A DNA stretch of 64,000 nucleotides from assembly GCF_042477335.2 (NCBI RefSeq), contig NC_091245.1, positions 118,392,501 to 118,456,500 of the forward strand. The letters are read 5' to 3'. The position numbers were made by a program, and so were the translations under genes. The notes beneath the pieces were generated by a model that saw only the letters and a program-made list of their open reading frames with translations, searched no databases and was not told the DNA's origin. Of this stretch, positions 23,301 through 34,155 are shown piece after piece; within the stretch, counting starts at the first letter, position 1, and every line of letters begins with the position of its first letter. The DNA comes from Ovis canadensis. Lineage: Eukaryota > Chordata > Mammalia > Artiodactyla > Bovidae.

Positions 23301-25084
23301 CAAAATTCTGTCCGCTGGGATTAGGAACCAGCTATACCGCTCTAGCATCTGACAGAACACTAAACCCACAGCAGGGACAGGTGTTCAATTAATAATTTAA
23401 CAATCTTTAATCTGTTTGTTTTATACTTTAGATCCTGGACTTTCTAAGACATAAGATCTTTCAGAATTTTCTCTAGAATAGGTGCTGAGAGATCAGGGTG
23501 ATCTCCTACTACCTTATGAGGTCATGGAATAGAAGATCAATCAATTTCTAAGACATTGATTCAGTGAGGTAGAAGGAAACTTAGAGTTCATCGCATCAAA
23601 ATCTTTGACTTTGCCGAGAAGGGATCTGAAGTCCTAAGAGGTCCAGTGACTCTCCAAGGTCAGAAGAGGAGCCTGCTGCCTGTGACCAGAAGGGGACCCC
23701 AGCCTTCTTACCTCTTGTCCTTTGCTTTTTCCGCTAGGTAGCCTGACATTAGCATTGCTGCCTCCAAGCATGCTGTGACTTCAGCTTGCCCAGAATGCCC
23801 ATAGCTTGGCACATTTTGGAAGGAGTGATCGAGCACTTCTACACTGTACACTGCAACTGGCTTGTGGCAGAGAGAAAAGCAACAGATCCTATAGCACAGT
23901 CCCATTGAAAACTCACATTCAGTCACCCTCCAAAATCTCCAGTTCTGCCTCAGAAAGAAGTCTGTCAATGCTGCCTTGGAAACATCCGATGTTGCACTGA
24001 GTAGTAACCAGCTTTAAATCATCTCCGATGTGGCCTTGTTTTTGGACTTCATATATAATACTGGTGGCTTAGCAAGTTACAGGTCTGTAACCCCTTTACC
24101 AAGAAGATGACTCCTTCCCAGCTTAGATGGACTCCTCTGTTTCTCAGCAATCTCCAGGAGATTCTCCAGACTTTCTCCTTTGAGATCTCTCTTCTGGGCC
24201 TAATTCTCCAAAGCTAAACCTCCATTGAGTGAATGTCTATTTGACCTTCTGAGTCCATTTGAGGTTCATTTTTCAAACATTTGTTTTCTCTTTTAAAAGT
24301 CCCGCCCCTCCTCGTTGCCGCTTTCCCGGGAAAGTGCCTGTGATGCCCTGAGCCAGCAGCAGAGGTCGCCCAGGGCTAAACAATCTTGGCACCAGCGTCC
24401 AACTGGGGCGGAGCTAGTTGAAAGCGTTCAGAGCAGCTCTGACCGCGAAGATCCTCCCCTGGGGGCCTGGACCTGGGCCAGCTAAGTGTGGCTGGAGGTG
24501 GCCTGTGCACTCCAAAACTGTCACGGGAGAGATTTTCATGGAGTTTTCCATGGAGAGGGGTGAAAGCTTCTCTTCCCTGGCTGGGAATGAGCTCGACCTC
24601 TTCGCAAGTTCGCACAGGGTCCTTTTCCAGATTCGGCTTTCCTGTCTGCCTTGGGGATAGGGGGAGGAAAGTGCTTTCTATTCTGCTCGCTAGGCAGTCC
24701 CTCCTAGGAACGCCCTAAACTAATGCCATATCTGGGGACCCAATCTCTCTACTGGAGGAAGGCATTTATAGGTTTATTGTCTGAAGCCCTGAGATCATTT
24801 AGGGGACGGATAATCCAAGGTCTGAATCCCAGTCTTTTGAATTACATCAGTGGTGGCAAATTAACATTCACAGAGGGTTTACTTGATTTTTTTTTTTTTT
24901 TTGGAAGCAGCCAAAAGACATTCAGAGGTCATTCAGACCCAAATCTATTAAATAAGGGATGAAATAAACCTGGAGGTATCAAAGTACAGAGCCTGGTGTA
25001 TGAGGAGCTCTGGGTAGATGAGGGTGGCCTGTGACTCTGGATTCACTGGTAGATATTGTAGTTGTTGTCATTTAGTGAGTTTTT
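23301..25084. other. Intergenic, no gene recognised
   Basis: Unique sequence with a locally GC-rich, CpG-bearing section at about 24300-24480 (cccgcccctcctcgttgccg) and a T18 run near 24885-24902. Short open frames of 76-80 codons overlap this section but show no domain. Confidence 0.45.
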
Positions 25085-25161
25085 AAAAGTAAGTTTTATT
25101 TGAGTATAGTTGCTTTACCCTATTGTGCCAATTTCTGCTGTAGAGCAAAGTACGAATACAT
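25085..25161 (-). repeat. L1 3'-end piece split by BovB
   Basis: Antisense L1 3' UTR (tttatttgagtatagttgct, ctgctgtagagcaaagta). The matching continuation tatcccctatctttt appears on the far side of the BovB at 26243, so the BovB at 25162-26240 seems to have inserted into this L1. Confidence 0.6.
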
Positions 25162-26240
25162 TTCAGTTCAGTTTAGTTCAGTCGCTCAGTCATTTCCGAC
25201 TCTTTGCGACCCCATGAATCGCAGCACACCAGGCCTCTCTGTCCATCATCAACTCCTGGAGTTCACTCAGATTCACGTCCATCGAGCCGGTAATGCCATA
25301 CAGCCATCTCATCCTCTGTCATCCCCTTCTTCTCCTGCCCCCAATCCCTCCCAGCATCACAGTCTTTTCCAGTGAGTCAACTCTTTGCATGAGGTGGCCA
25401 AAGTACTGGAGTTTCAGCTTTAGCATCAGTCCTTCCAAAGAACACCCCTGATCTCCTTTAGAATGGACTGGTTGGATCTCCTTGCAGTCCAAGGGACTCT
25501 CAAGAGTCTTCTCAAACACCACAGTTAAAAAGCATCAATTCTTCGGCGCTCAGCTTTCTTCACAGTCCAACTCTCACATCCATGCATGACCACCAGGAAC
25601 ACCATAGCTTTGACTAGATGGACCTTTGTTGGCAAAATAATATCTCTGCTTTTTAATATGCTATCTAGGTTGGTCATAACTTTTCTTCAAAGGAGTAAGC
25701 ATCTTTTTATTTCATGGCTGCAATCACCATCTGCAGTGATTTTGGAGCCCAAAAAATAAAGTCTGCCACTGTTTCCACTGTTTCCCCATTTGTTTCCCAT
25801 GAAGTGATGGGACCAGATGCCATGATCTTCGTTTTCTGAATGTTGAGCTTTAAGCCAACTTTTTCACTCTCCTCTTTCACTTTCATCAAGAGGGTTTTGA
25901 GTTCCTCTTCACTTTCTGCCATAAGGGTGGTATCATCTGCATATCTGAGGTGATTGATATTTCTCCCAGCAATCTTGATTCCAGCTTGTGCTTCTTCCAG
26001 CCCAGCGTTTCTCATGATGTACTCTGCATAGAAGTTAAATAAGCAGGATGACAATATACAGCCTTGATGTACTCCTTTTCCTATTTGGAACCAGTCTGTT
26101 GTTCCATGTCCAGTTCTAACTGTTGCTTCCTGACCTGCATACAGATTTCTCAAGAGGCAGGTCAGGTGGTCTGGTATTCCCATCTCTTGAAGAATTTTCC
26201 ACGGTTTATTGTTATCCACACAGTCAAAAGCTTTGGCATT
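25162..26240 (-). mobile_element. BovB LINE fragment with RT core, antisense
   Basis: Minus-strand frame 26219-25707 encodes the reverse-transcriptase section: IPDHLTCLLRNLYAGQEA, QGCILS and an intact LRYADDT box. Later frames give the C-terminus. The element ends with the ttcagttcag tail at 25162. It is 5'-truncated with several frame breaks. No clear TSD could be read. Confidence 0.94.
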
Positions 26241-26261
26241 TATCCCCTATCTTTTGACTTT

Positions 26262-26889
26262 CTATTGATCTGAAAAAATAGTCACAACCTAAAAGGTTGA
26301 GAGTTATGTTTTATTCTGTGGGAATTTTTAGGAGTTCAAGCCAGGGCGATGGTATCTCAAGTAACTCTGAGAAAACTGCTCTGAGGAGATGAGAGGGTGG
26401 GGGGAGACAGGATATATAGGAGTTCAACAAAAGGCAGGTAGTGGGAACATCAAAAAGTTATTATTAATTAAAGGAAACCAGATATCTCAAGGTAAGGAAT
26501 TTAGCACTTTTCTATGTATGGGAAGATGCAAGTGTCTGGGCTCACTGAAATAATTCCTTTCATGTGCATCTCAGCTATCTGGGGCTAGTATCCCGTGTTT
26601 TTCGCATTTTGAGCTTTGTTGGGGCTCAGGGTATGGAGTGGCTGCAGCCTGATGGCTGTTAAATCACAGCCGTCCATGATTTCTCCTCCTTCCTGAGAGC
26701 CCTTAGGGCTCATAGTGGAGGGCTGCAATCGCTAATGACTGTCACATCCTTGTTTACTGATATGGCAGGAAACACTCCATTTCTTACTTCCCACTTAGGT
26801 CACCGCAGAGCACCAAGCAGAGTTCCCTGTGCTCTCCAGTAGGTTTTATCCATACACACACTGCCACGTATGAAACAGATAATTGATGA
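26262..26889. other. Intergenic, no gene recognised
   Basis: Unique or very old sequence between the BovB and the next SINE. Nothing assignable. Confidence 0.4.
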
Positions 26890-27090
26890 GTTCCCCTGGG
26901 GCTCAGATGGTAAAGAATCTACTTGCAGTGCGGGAAAACTGGGTTCAATCCCTGGATCAGGAAGATCCCCTGGAGAAGGGCATGGCAGCTTGCTCCAGTA
27001 CTCTTGCCTGGAGAATTCTATGGACAGAGGAGCCTGGTGGGCTGCAGTCCATGGGGTCACAAAGAGTTGGACATGACTGAGTGACTAACA
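26890..27090 (+). mobile_element. Bov-tA SINE
   Basis: Full head (cctggggctcagatggtaaa, gggttcaatccctgg) and tail (cacaaagagttggacatgac) in sense orientation. No clear TSD was found. Confidence 0.9.
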
Positions 27091-27770
27091 GTGTAGTATA
27101 TATATGTCCATCCCAGTCTCCCAATTCATCCCTTCTCTTCCCCTCTTGGAAACCAGTTTGTTTTCTACCTCTGTAACTCTATTTCTGCTTTGCAAATTAG
27201 TTTATGTGCACCATTTCCCTATATTCTACATATAAGCGATATTATGGCACCCCACTCCCGTACTCTTGCCTGGAAAATCCCAGGGGTGGAAGCGTCTAGT
27301 AGGCTGCAGTCCATGGGGTCGCTAAGAGTCAGGCACGACTGAGCAACTTCACTTTTACTTTTCGCTTTCATGCATTGGAAAAGGAAATGGCAACCCACTC
27401 CAGTACTCTTGCCTGGAGAATCCCAGGGATGGAGGAGCCTGGTGGGCTGCCATCTATGGGGTTGCACAGAGTTGGCCACGACTGAAGTGACTTAGCAGCA
27501 GCAGCAACAGCATGCAATATTTGTCTTTCTCTTTCTGACTTACTTCACTCAGTATGATAATCTCCAGGTCCATCCATGTCAGTACAAATGGCGTTATTTC
27601 ATTCCTTTTGATGGCTGAGTAATATTCCATTGTGTGTACATACCACGTCTTCTTTACCCATTCCTCTGTCAGTGGACATTTGGGTTGCTTCTGTGTCCTG
27701 GCTGTTTTAAGCAGAGCTGCAATGAACATCGAGCTGCATGCATGAGTTTTTGATGTAGCACCATGAGACC
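27091..27770 (-). repeat. L1 3' region, antisense, split by BOV-A2
   Basis: Antisense L1 sequence (ttctacatataagcgatatt, then tttctctttctgacttactt, taatattccattgtgtgtac, gacatttgggttgctt). Interrupted at 27244-27513 by a BOV-A2 SINE. It is non-coding in practice. Confidence 0.85.
27244..27513 (+). mobile_element. BOV-A2 SINE nested in L1
   Basis: Two SINE monomers with a cagcagcagcaacag tail lie inside antisense L1. Flanking gcgatatt (27236-27243) and gcaatatt (27514-27521) look like a TSD with one change. The first few bases of the head are missing. Confidence 0.9.
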
Positions 27771-27941
27771 ATTTTTTTTTTAGTGGCCTCGAAACCAGCA
27801 CTGAAGACAAATGTAAAAGATAACGATCCAAACAAAATATCATTTCAGCAAAAATTTTGACAATTTCAATGTGATTTGTTTGCCCAAGTTCCACATTGAT
27901 TAAAAACACCCTTCCTTATTATTTTCTTTGCTTATTGTATT

Positions 27942-28154
27942 TATTAGGGCACAGCTGGTAAAGAATCCACCTGCCAGTGCAGGAGATGCGAGAGATGTGG
28001 GTTCAATCTCTGGGTCAAGAAGATCCTCTGGAGAAGGAAATTGTAAACCATTCCAGTATTCTTGCCTGGAAAATTCCATGGACAGAGGAGCTTGGCAGGC
28101 TACAGTCCATGGGGTCATAAAGAGTCAGACACGACTGAGCCACTGGGCACACAC
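27942..28154 (+). mobile_element. Bov-tA SINE with 8-bp TSD
   Basis: Sense tRNA-derived SINE, diverged in the head (agggcacagctggtaaagaa). TSD attgtatt at 27934-27941 and 28155-28162. It shows a short internal duplication (gagatgcgagagatg). Confidence 0.88.
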
Positions 28155-28162
28155 ATTGTATT

Positions 28163-29355
28163 AATCAGTCTCTTAATCTACATAGACTTCTTGGCTATCG
28201 CATATAAAGGTAGTGCTGAAGATAAAGAACCAGAGGTCTTGGAGTTCAGTGGCACTTGCTTTGCATCATCCTTGAGGGTGGCTGAGGCCCTCATTATGCC
28301 CGCTTGTGGATCCTGGGGCAAGGCATGGGTCTATAGTCTGTTTCTTCATCTTTAAAAGGGAGCTAGCAAGCGCCCCTCTGCCTGTTACTCTGAGCCCAGA
28401 TTATCATCACAGATTTTTATGTGTTTTGTGAACTCCAGAGTGCTATAGGCATTTCATTTCTTAGTATCCTGTGGTCCTTGCACTATTTTCTCAATTACAC
28501 ATTCCTTGAAGGCAAAAAACATGCCTCCACTTCTTTGGTCCTGTGCCATGAAGAGTAACTCAGAAGACAGGGGGGACATTATACCCTCTGTTAACAGCCT
28601 ACCCAAGGCTGGTTTTCTGGTTTGTGGCTACAGTGATGGGGCTCCTGGGCTTGCTGCAGGACTTCTGCTTGCAATGGGCTGCCATCTACTGGGAATGAAG
28701 TCAAAGGTACCAATTCCACTAAACATGTATTGAATAGCACCCTGCACTCTGCTTAGATCTGGTATGGATACACAGTTGAATAAGACATGATCTCCACTCT
28801 CAGGGAGTTTACAAGTAAAGCTGATAGCACAAACAAATGGCCAAGTACCATGTTGGATGTACTCAGAAGGAGGCACAAAATAATGAAAAGTTGTAAATAT
28901 GGAGTGACCAGGACAAGCCTCCTAGAGATGTGGCATTTGAGCTGGCCTTACAGGATGAATGGACTTGGATGAGTGAGTCTGATACAGTGGTCATGCCAGG
29001 CAGAGAAAACCATCAGAGCAAAGACATCACCAGCAGACTGTTAGAGAAAGGTTACGCTGGCTGGAGATGAGTGCTGGGGGACACGTAAGAAAGAGAAAGC
29101 TAGCAAGTTTTGCTTTGGGGCCTAGCCTTGGGGCACATTTGTTGTCCTGCTAAAAAGCATGGGCTCATCTCAAATCTGAAATGAAATCATTACAGCTAAT
29201 GTGCTTGGTCAAAGGGCTCAAGATGGGCCATCTGGGTTGATTCTAACGAGACTCCAAGGGGGAAGTGGCATGGTGTTGCCAAGGCAATCAAGAAAAGCAG
29301 ACTCAAGGTGGTGCATGTCTGGGTCCTGGTTTTGACCAGTGCTGTGGTGTTACAA
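28163..29355. other. Intergenic; old repeat at 28740-29040, no gene
   Basis: Bases 28740-29040 follow the order of a common ancient mammalian repeat (catgtattgaatagcaccct, gggagtttacaagtaaagc, tttgagctggccttacagg, ctggctggagatgagtg), whose family I could not name with certainty. The rest is unique with no coding feature. Confidence 0.45.
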
Positions 29356-29575
29356 GGGCTTTCCAGGTGACGCCAGTGCAGAAAAACCTGCCTGCCAACC
29401 CAAGAGATGTAGGCTACACGGGTTTGATTCCTGGGTTGGGAAGATCTCCTGGAGGAGGGCACAGCAACTCACTCCAGTATTCTTGCCTGAAGAATCTCAT
29501 GGACAGAGGAGCCGGGCGGGCTACAGTCCTAGGCTCACAAAAGGGTAGGACACGACTGAAGTGACTTAGCACACA
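29356..29575 (+). mobile_element. Bov-tA SINE
   Basis: Sense SINE starting gggctttccaggtgacgcc, with gggtttgattcctgggttgg and a gtaggacacgactgaagtga tail ending in CA repeats. It is more diverged than its neighbours. Confidence 0.88.
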
Positions 29576-30224
29576 CACACACTGTATTGCAAAACCTCTA
29601 AAGATAGACAGGGAAAGGTTTTCTTTTCTTCCAGACAGCCCACAAACTGCCCTGTGGCATCTTCATTCTTTCCCCATTGATGGTGCCCCAGGCAATGCTC
29701 AAAATACCTCATTTCAGTCGTTGAAACATCCGGTGGAATCTGAACTTGTTTCACATTGAACTCAAGCCCCTTCCTGTAGCCTGACATGAACACAGGGACA
29801 CGAGTTGGGAGGAAGATGGAGGAAGGCAGGAGGGTGGACTCCTGTCTTCAGAGTGCTCTGGCCAACAGGAGGGCATCAGTCGGTATGTTTGCAGGTATTC
29901 CTCAGGCCTTCCAGGCACTCTCTCACTCGCATCAGGCTGGCTCTGTGTTTCTGCAACTTAGCCAGCATCCAGCTAGAAGCAAGGGACCAGGCTCCCCCTC
30001 TTGTATGTACCTGTGTCCAGCCTCACTGAGGGCATTTTTTTCTGTCTGTTTCATTAGGTTTGGATGTGCAGGTCCCTTCCCCCTTCTGGGCCCCCTGAAG
30101 TGGTGGGGTAAAGCCACAGGACCACCCCCCAGTACCCTTTATTCTCAAGAAATCTGCTCTTAAATTTAAATCTATGAATTTAGGCTCAAGAAGTATAAAG
30201 TAAAAGTCACAGAATCAGCTCATC
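29576..30224. other. Intergenic, no gene recognised
   Basis: Unique sequence. The longest frame, about 125 codons at 29786-30163, shows no domain, signal peptide or splice context I recognise. Confidence 0.4.
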
Positions 30225-30694
30225 TTTTTTTCTTTTATTACAGTACAGTTGCTGTATATATGTGTAAAATACAGTGATTCCCAATTTTTAAAGGTTTTAC
30301 TCCATTGATTGTTATTATCAAACACTGGCTATTTCCCCTGTGCTGTACAATAAATACTTGTAGCTTATTTCATACCCAATAGTTTGTACCTCTTAATCCC
30401 CTACCCCTATATTGCCCCTCTACCCAACTAGTTTGTCCTCTATATCCGTGTCTGCTTCTTTTTTTGTTATATTCGCTAGTTTATTTTACATTCCACATAT
30501 AAGTGATATCATACAGTACTTTCCTTTCTCTGTCTGACTTAGCATACTTCACTTAGCATTATGCCCTCCAATCCATTCATGTTGCTGAAAATGGCAAAAT
30601 TTTGTTCTTTTTATGGCTGGGGAGTATTCCCTTTTACAGATACACCATTTCTTCTTTATCCGTTCATCTGTTATGGACACTTAGGTTGCTTCCA
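30225..30694 (-). repeat. L1 3' region, antisense (left half)
   Basis: Antisense L1 3' UTR and ORF2 end (ttattacagtacagttgct, tccacatataagtgatatc, tatggacacttaggttgct). It continues at 32365-32590 after a BovB insertion. Confidence 0.88.
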
Positions 30695-32364
30695 GTCAGT
30701 CTGTTCAGTGGCTCAGTCGTGTCTGACTCTTTGTGACCCCATGGACTGCAACACACCAGGCTTCCCTGTCCATCACCAACTCTCAGAGCTTGCTCAAGCT
30801 CATGTCCATTGAATCGGTGATCCCATCCAACCATCTCATCCTCTGTCATCTTCTTCTCCTGCCCTCAATTTTCCCAGCATCAGGGTCTTTTCATGTGAGT
30901 CAGTTTTTCCTATCAGGTGGCCAAAGTATTGGTATTTCAGCTTCAACATCAGTCCTTCCAATGAATATTCAGGACTGATCTCCTTTAGGATGCACTGGTT
31001 GGATCTCTTTGCAGTCCAAGGGACTCTCAAGAGTCTTCTGCAACACCACAGGTCAAAAGCATCAATTCTTTGGTGCTCAGCTTTCTTTATAGTCCAACTC
31101 TCACATCCATACATGACTACTAGGAAAACCATTGCTTTGACTAGACGGACCTTTGTTTGCAAAGTAATGTCTCTGCTTTTTAATATGCTGCCTAGGTTGG
31201 TCATAACTCTTCTTCCAAGGAGCAAGTGTCTTTTAATTTCATGGCTGCAGTCACCATCTACAGTGATTTTGGAGCCCCCCAAAACAAAGTCTCTCACTGT
31301 TTCGTTTCTCTATCTATTTGCCGTGATGGGACCAAATATTGAGTTTTAAGCCAACTTATTCACTCTCCTCTTTCAATTTATCAAGAGGCTCTTCAGTTCC
31401 TCTTCACTTTCTGCCATAAGGGTGGTGTCATCTGCATATCTGAGGTTATTGATATTTCTCCCGGCAATCTTGATTCCAGATTGTGCTTCATCCAACCCAG
31501 CATCTCACATATTGCATTCTGCATATAAGCTAAATAAGCAGGGTGACAATATACGGCCTTGACCTACTCCTTTCCCTATTTGGAACCAGTCTGTTGTTTC
31601 ATGTCCAGTTTTAACTGTTGCTTCTTGACCTGCATGCAGATTTCTCAGGAAGAAGGTAAGATGGTCTGGTATTCCCATCTCTTGAAGAATTTTCCACAGT
31701 TTCTTGTGATCCACTCAGTCAAATGCTTTGGCATAGTCAATAAAGCAGAAGTAGAGTTTTTCTGGAACTCTCTTACTTTTTCGCTGATCCAATGGATGTT
31801 GGCAATTTTGCTGGTTCCTCTGTCTTTTCTAAATCCAGCTTGAACATCTGGAAGTTCATAGTTCACATATTGTTGAAGCCTGGCTTGGAGAATTTTGAGC
31901 ATTACTTCGCTAGCATGTGAGATGAGTGCAACTGTGTGGCAGTTTGAACATTCTTTGGCATTGCCTTTCTTTGGGATTGGAATGAAAACTGACCTTTTCT
32001 AGTCCTGTGGCCACCGCTGTGTTTTCCAATTTGCTGACATATTGAGGGCAGCACTTTCACGGCATCATCTTTTAGGAACTGAAATAGCTCAACAGGAATT
32101 CCATCACCTCCACTAGTCCTGCTCGTAGTGATGCTTCCTAAGGCCCCCTTGACTTCACATTCCAGGATACCTGGCTCTAGGTGAGTGATCACACCATTGT
32201 GATTATCTGGGTCATGAAGATCTTTTTTGTATAGTTCTTTGTATTCTTGCCACCTCTTCTTAACATCTTCTGCTTCTGTTAGGTCCCTACCATTTCTGTC
32301 CTTTATTGAGCCCATCTTTGCGTAAGATGTTCCCTTGGTATCTCTGATTTTCTTGAAGAGATCT
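30695..32364 (-). mobile_element. BovB LINE fragment inserted in L1, 11-bp TSD
   Basis: The longest BovB copy here (1.67 kb), antisense. It contains, on the minus strand, upstream ORF2 sequence (SIKDRNGRDLTEAEDVKKRW), the RT start (FRKDRGT), RT core and C-terminus, with many stops and frame breaks. The L1 target ggttgcttcca is duplicated at 30684-30694 and 32365-32375. This fixes the order: L1 first, BovB later. Confidence 0.95.
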
Positions 32365-32590
32365 GGTTGCTTCCATATCTCCCTAACTGTAAATAATGCT
32401 GGTATAACATTGAGGTACATGTATCTTGAATTTGTGGGGTTTTGGGGGGAGGAGTATATACCCAGGAGTGGAATTGCTGGATCATTTAGTAGCTCTATTT
32501 TTAGTTTTCTTAGGAACGTCCATACTGTTTTCCACAGTGGCTGTTTACATTCCCACCAACAGTGTACACCAGCTCATCTATCTTAAGTCC
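32365..32590 (-). repeat. L1 region, antisense (right half)
   Basis: Resumes the L1 interrupted at 30694: gtaaataatgctggtataac, ccaggagtggaattgctgg, cattcccaccaacagtgtac. Confidence 0.88.
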
Positions 32591-32734
32591 TGTGTGAAAG
32601 CATTTGTAGTTGTTCTTTAGACTATGAGGGAACTTCCTCACCACACACTGGGACTTTAGCCAAATGTTTAACAGTAGGAAAGTTCCATTCAATTTTTCAT
32701 TCCATTAGTGATGCCTGAGGGCAGGGTCTCCATA

Positions 32735-32935
32735 TCGGAGCTATTGACATTTTGGCCCTGACAGCTCTTTGTCGCAGGGGCAGTCCTATGCATCACAGAC
32801 GTTTGGCAGCATCCCAGGCATCTGCCCAACACATCTCTTCCAGTTGTGACAATCTCTTCAGACATTTAAACCTCCCATCCTCTAGGGGTGGGGGTGGGTG
32901 AGAAGTGGCAAAATTGCCCCCTGGTGAGAACTACT
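32735..32935 (-). repeat. MER20-like hAT-Charlie DNA transposon
   Basis: The phrase order (ctattgacattttggccctg, gcatcccaggcatctgccc, ttgtgacaatctcttcagac, gcaaaattgccccctgg, gagaactactg) matches the MER20 non-autonomous element as I remember it, in reverse orientation and fairly complete. It has no coding sequence. Confidence 0.65.
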
Positions 32936-33121
32936 GCCTCACAGACAAAAGGAAATCATCGAAAGTTTTTGAGCAAGGAAGTAAGGTAAGGTTATCATCA
33001 ACAATCGTTTTGTGGGTGATTTATCATCAAAAATCACTTGATTGGTGATAAGAACAGGAGTGGTCAAGGCCAAGATATGCTTGCTGTGCAAATGATATCT
33101 TTTTAATAATCCTTAACACTG

Positions 33122-33874
33122 GATCATGGAAAAAGCAAGAGAGTTCCAGAAAAACATCTACTTCTGTTTTAGTGACTATGCCAAAGCCTTTGACTGTGTG
33201 GATCACAATAAACTGGAAAATTCTGAAAGAGATGGGAATACCAGACCATCACCTGACCTGCCTCTTGAGAAATCTGTATGCAGGTCAGGAAGCAACAGTT
33301 AGAACTGGACATGGAACAACAGACTGATTCCAAATAGGAAAAAGAGTATGTCAAGGCTGTATATTGTCACCCTGCTTATTTAAGTTCTATGCAGAGTACA
33401 CCATGAGAAACGCTGGGCTGGAAGAAGCACAAGCTGGAATCAAGATTGCTGGGAAAAGTATCAATAACCTCAGATATGCAGATAACACCACCCTTATGGC
33501 AGAAAGTGAAGAGGAACTGAAAAGCCTCTTAATGAAAGTGAAAGAGGAGAGTGAAAAAGTTGGCTTAAAGCTCAACATTCAGAAAACGAAGATCATGGCA
33601 TCTGGTCCCATCACTTCATGGGAAACAAATGGGGAAGCAGTGAAAGCAGTGTCAGACTTTATTTTTCTGGGCTCCAAAATCACTGCAGATGGTGATTGCA
33701 GCTGTGAAATTAAAAGATGCTTACTTCTTGGAAGGAAAGTTATGACCAACCTAGATAGCATATTCAAAAGCAGAGACATTACCTTGCCAACAAAGGTCCG
33801 TCTAGTCAAGGCTATGGTTTTTCCTGTGGTCATGTATGGATGTGAGAGTTGGACTGTGAAGAAAGCTGAGCCCG
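33122..33874 (+). mobile_element. BovB LINE internal fragment lacking its 3' end
   Basis: Sense BovB from about 33122 (ggaaaaagcaagagagttcc) through AFDCVDH, the RT core and NIQKTKIMASGP to YGCESW. It then stops abruptly at a junction near 33874 (cccgaagatcagagatagg) without the usual tail. The catalytic box reads YADN (33475-33486), not YADD. The missing 3' end is unusual for target-primed insertion and suggests a later deletion or rearrangement. Confidence 0.92.
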
Positions 33875-33944
33875 AAGATCAGAGATAGGATTTTAGCCAA
33901 GGCTGCTGGGCTGACTCCAGAGCTCTTGTTTATAACCATGCACT

Positions 33945-34155
33945 TGGGTACTAAGTTGCTTCGGTCGTGTCTGACTCTTTGTCATGGTCTATAGCCAAAA
34001 TCCTCTGTCCATGGGATTCTCCAGGCAAGAATACTGGTGTGGGCTGCCATGCTCTCCTCCAGGGGATCTTCCCAACCCATGGATCAAACCTGTGTCTCTT
34101 CTGCCTCCTGCATTGGCAGGTGGGTTCTTTACCACCAGTGCCACCCGGGAAGCAC
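33945..34155 (-). mobile_element. Bov-tA SINE, antisense
   Basis: Antisense SINE (gttgcttcggtcgtgtctga, ggggatcttcccaacccatgg shortened, ttctttaccaccagtgccac). No clear TSD. Confidence 0.88.

Noticed and set aside
24418..24718. Overlapping open frames in a GC-rich stretch
   Set aside because: Frames of 76-80 codons on both strands with no domain, no splice context and no recognisable homolog; they are expected by chance in GC-rich DNA.
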